The notes beneath the pieces are model-generated. The model did not search any database. It had not been told where the DNA came from and saw only the letters and a list, made by a program, of their open reading frames with translations. Both the position numbers and the translations under genes were made by a program. From Streptomyces sp. NBC_00536 (GTDB taxonomy: Bacteria; Actinomycetota; Actinomycetes; Streptomycetales; Streptomycetaceae), in the NCBI RefSeq assembly GCF_036346295.1, contig NZ_CP107819.1, forward strand, positions 7,688,001 to 7,752,000: a DNA stretch of 64,000 bases, read 5' to 3'. The stretch's first letter is position 1, and the number at the start of each line of letters is the position of its first letter. Of this stretch, positions 62,288 through 64,000 are shown piece after piece.

Positions 62288-62731
62288 TTACGAGAAGACG
62301 CCCCGCGTCAGCTGGAGGTAGTAGGCCACCAGCCCGACCACGCAGACGACGACCAGCCACGACGCCCAACCGGTGTGCCGGCCGGTGCGGCGGGGGCGGC
62401 GGGGCCGCCCGGCCCGGCCGGGACGCGGTGCCCCCGTGGCGCCTGGCGCCGTCTCGGCCAGCAGCCGACGGCAGACCGTGGCCAGTTCACCCGTACCGGC
62501 GGAGCGCCGGGCGATCGCCTCGCACCGGGCCGGGGCGGTCGTCCCGCCGTCGAGGATCCGTCCGGCGCGCAGCAGGACCTCGTCCGCTCCCGCGCCCGAG
62601 GACAGGCTGATCCACCGCTGCACGTGATCCCCCCGGATCACCACCTCGCCCGACCGGTCCCGGTAGACGGTGTGCTCCCGCCACAGGACGGCGGCCAACT
62701 CACTCGCGATATCCCTCAGTTGCGCGGACAT
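62288..62731 (-). CDS. tail-anchored membrane protein, unknown
   Basis: A 147-residue protein with a soluble helical N-terminal domain (LRDIASELAAVLWREHTVYR, GDHVQRWISLSSGAGADEVL), an Arg/Pro-rich linker, and a C-terminal transmembrane helix (WASWLVVVCVVGLVAYYLQL). No known domain was recognised. It ends convergently, 3 bp from the M64 gene stop. Confidence 0.7.
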   Translation of the reverse strand: MSAQLRDIASELAAVLWREHTVYRDRSGEVVIRGDHVQRWISLSSGAGADEVLLRAGRILDGGTTAPARCEAIARRSAGTGELATVCRRLLAETAPGATGAPRPGRAGRPRRPRRTGRHTGWASWLVVVCVVGLVAYYLQLTRGVFS

Positions 62732-62795
62732 CCACGCACCCCCACTTCACCCGGCAATCGAACAAGCTGGTGATTCTAGCCGGGGCCGCGGACAG

Positions 62796-63030
62796 TCAGC
62801 GCGTGCGGCCGGGCCAGGCGACATCGTCGACGGCCAGCCACGGCTCGCGGGCCACGGCCGACGGGGTCACTCCGGCGAAGGCCGCCACGTCACGGTGCAG
62901 GTGGGACTGGTCGGCGTAGCCGCCGTCCGCCGCGACCCGGACCGCGGCGTCACCCGCGGCGAGGCGGTGTACCGCCCTGTCGAAGCGGACGAGCTGCGCG
63001 GCGCGCTTCGGCGGCAGCCCCGGGTCATCA
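62796..63030 (-). pseudogene. C-terminal fragment of an AraC family regulator
   Basis: About 75 codons read GLPPKRAAQLVRFDRAVHRL, AADGGYADQSHLHRDVAAFA and GVTPSAVAREPWLAV, the second helix-turn-helix and tail of an AraC-type regulator. The sensory domain and first helix-turn-helix are missing. It has no start of its own; upstream the frame runs into the amidohydrolase remnant in a different frame. So it is a decayed fragment left by a deletion. Confidence 0.75.
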
Positions 63031-64000
63031 GATCCTGGCCCATGGCCACCCCGGGCGAGAGCAGATGGCTGCCCACGGGGACGCCGAGCCGCTCGTGCGC
63101 GGTCCGCGCCGCCTCCCGCATGATCCAGGCCGGGGCGCGGACGTACGTCTCGACGAAGTCGTGGTCCAGCGCGACGGCCCGCTCCAGGGTGCGCCGTACG
63201 CCCTCTTCGGTGCGGTGGGCGCGCGCCATGCTGTAGGCGACCCGGCTGCCGTCGATCAGCTCGCCCGTGGTGAACAGCCGCGGCCCGGCCGAGCGGCCCG
63301 CCGCCACCGACTCCCGGATCCTGACCCCCTCGTGGGCGAAACCGCCGAGCGAGGCGTTGGAGGTGATCCCGTAGGCGAGCATCAGAGCGCCCTGCCGCGC
63401 TCCGTACGTGTGCGGCCAGGGATGGGTGTGCGCGTCCCAGAGGCCCGGGATCACCGTGGACCCGGAGGCGTCCAGCAGGGTCTCGCCGGGCCGCGCGGGG
63501 CCGGGGCGGTGCGGCTCGACGGCGAGGACGCGGTGGCCGCCGATGACGAGGTCGACGTCCTCGCGCACCGCCTCCCCGGTGCCGTCCCACAGCCGCCCGG
63601 CGTGCACCCGGGTGACCCGCGCGGGCGGCGGCAGCCGCCGGGTGTACTCCAGGGGCACTCGGACCTCCTGGCGGCCGGAGCCATCGGCGCGCACGGTCCG
63701 CAGCCGGCCCCCCGACGTGTACAGCAGGGTCCGGGAGTTGCCGGACCACGACGGGTGGTCGGCGGCCTCGTCGGTGATCCGGCGCGGCTCGCCCGCCGGA
63801 ACCCCGTCGGGACGCACCGGCAGCACCCACAGCGCGGACTCCATGACGAACGCCATGCTCCGGCCGTCCGGCGACCAGACCGGACCGCCGTTGCCGCGGT
63901 CGGACAAGGAGGCGTGCAGGGACGGGAGATGGACGGTCCACGTGCCCGTCGCGGTGTCGACCACCCGGATGAGGTTGTATCCCTCGCGGAAGCGCTGGTT
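62867..64000 (-). pseudogene. amidohydrolase with TolB-like N-domain, truncated and continuing past the window
   Basis: The frame is open to the window end, so the 5' part lies outside. It reads a TolB/WD40-like beta-propeller (GNGGPVWSPDGRSMAFVMES, ADHPSWSGNSRTLLYTSGGR) and then an amidohydrolase domain (RVTRVHAGRLWDGTGEAV, STVIPGLWDAHTHPWPHTYG with a metal HxH, YGITSNASLGGF). After SHLLSPGVAMGQDL near 63030 homology stops and the frame continues through the AraC fragment out of frame to a stop at 62867. Half the amidohydrolase barrel is absent, so the protein is probably inactive. Confidence 0.7.

Overview
This is a high-GC actinobacterial chromosome segment, almost certainly Streptomyces. 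Third codon positions are nearly all G or C, GTG starts and ATGA/GTGA overlaps are common, several promoters have TAGGGT/TAGCGT-type -10 boxes placed for leaderless transcripts, and the window carries a whole whiE-type spore-pigment cluster, DasR/chitinase repeats upstream of a GH19 chitinase, an ECF sigma/anti-sigma pair and many secreted hydrolases. No tRNA, rRNA, insertion sequence, prophage integrase or CRISPR array was seen.

Layout. 1-9245: the 3' part of an extracellular contractile injection system (eCIS) operon (end of an upstream gene, tail-protein-I-like baseplate protein, a small Val/Pro ORF, a tape-measure-like protein, a CDC48-like AAA+ ATPase and two equal-length conserved proteins), followed by a SARP-like regulator. 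10226-14699: an ATP-dependent RNA ligase split by a frameshift, small conserved proteins, a DUF1838/hotdog pair, a secreted protein and a DUF5302 protein. 14824-17331: lipoprotein, anti-sigma factor and ECF sigma factor. 17442-30035: DUF1996 protein, subtilisin-like protease, LAL-type LuxR regulator, a DinB-like/GNAT fusion, a MarR/DoxX divergent pair, a trypsin-like protease, a GH18 protein and an F420-dependent-reductase-like protein. 30082-31806: isochorismatase-like hydrolase and GlxA-type regulator.

31902-39382 is the most notable metabolic locus: uracil phosphoribosyltransferase, EamA transporter, indigoidine-synthetase-type NRPS (A-Ox-T-TE), a small tautomerase, a PsuG/IndA-type C-glycosidase and a HAD phosphatase. 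Five of the six genes are joined by 4-bp stop/start overlaps in two blocks. This gene set matches the indigoidine/minimycin type of C-nucleoside cluster, with an extra tautomerase. 39652-42767 holds a methyltransferase and a cyanate-detoxification locus (LysR, carbonic anhydrase, cyanase). 42792-49633 holds GH19 chitinase, GH15 hydrolase, GNAT, a copper-radical-oxidase-like protein, an ABM-domain protein and an exported beta-carbonic anhydrase. 50126-51977 holds a MurE-like ligase and a lone acyl-CoA carboxylase epsilon subunit. 52083-59287 is the complete whiE cluster (divergent hydroxylase plus ORFI-VII order). The right end has an XRE/TPR regulator divergent from an M64 metalloprotease, a membrane-anchored unknown, and a deletion scar fusing an amidohydrolase remnant to an AraC C-terminal remnant.

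A recurrent oddity is that several genes end in short tandem repeats that span the stop codon. In six cases the unit is a multiple of three, so extra in-frame stops follow in most or all copies.
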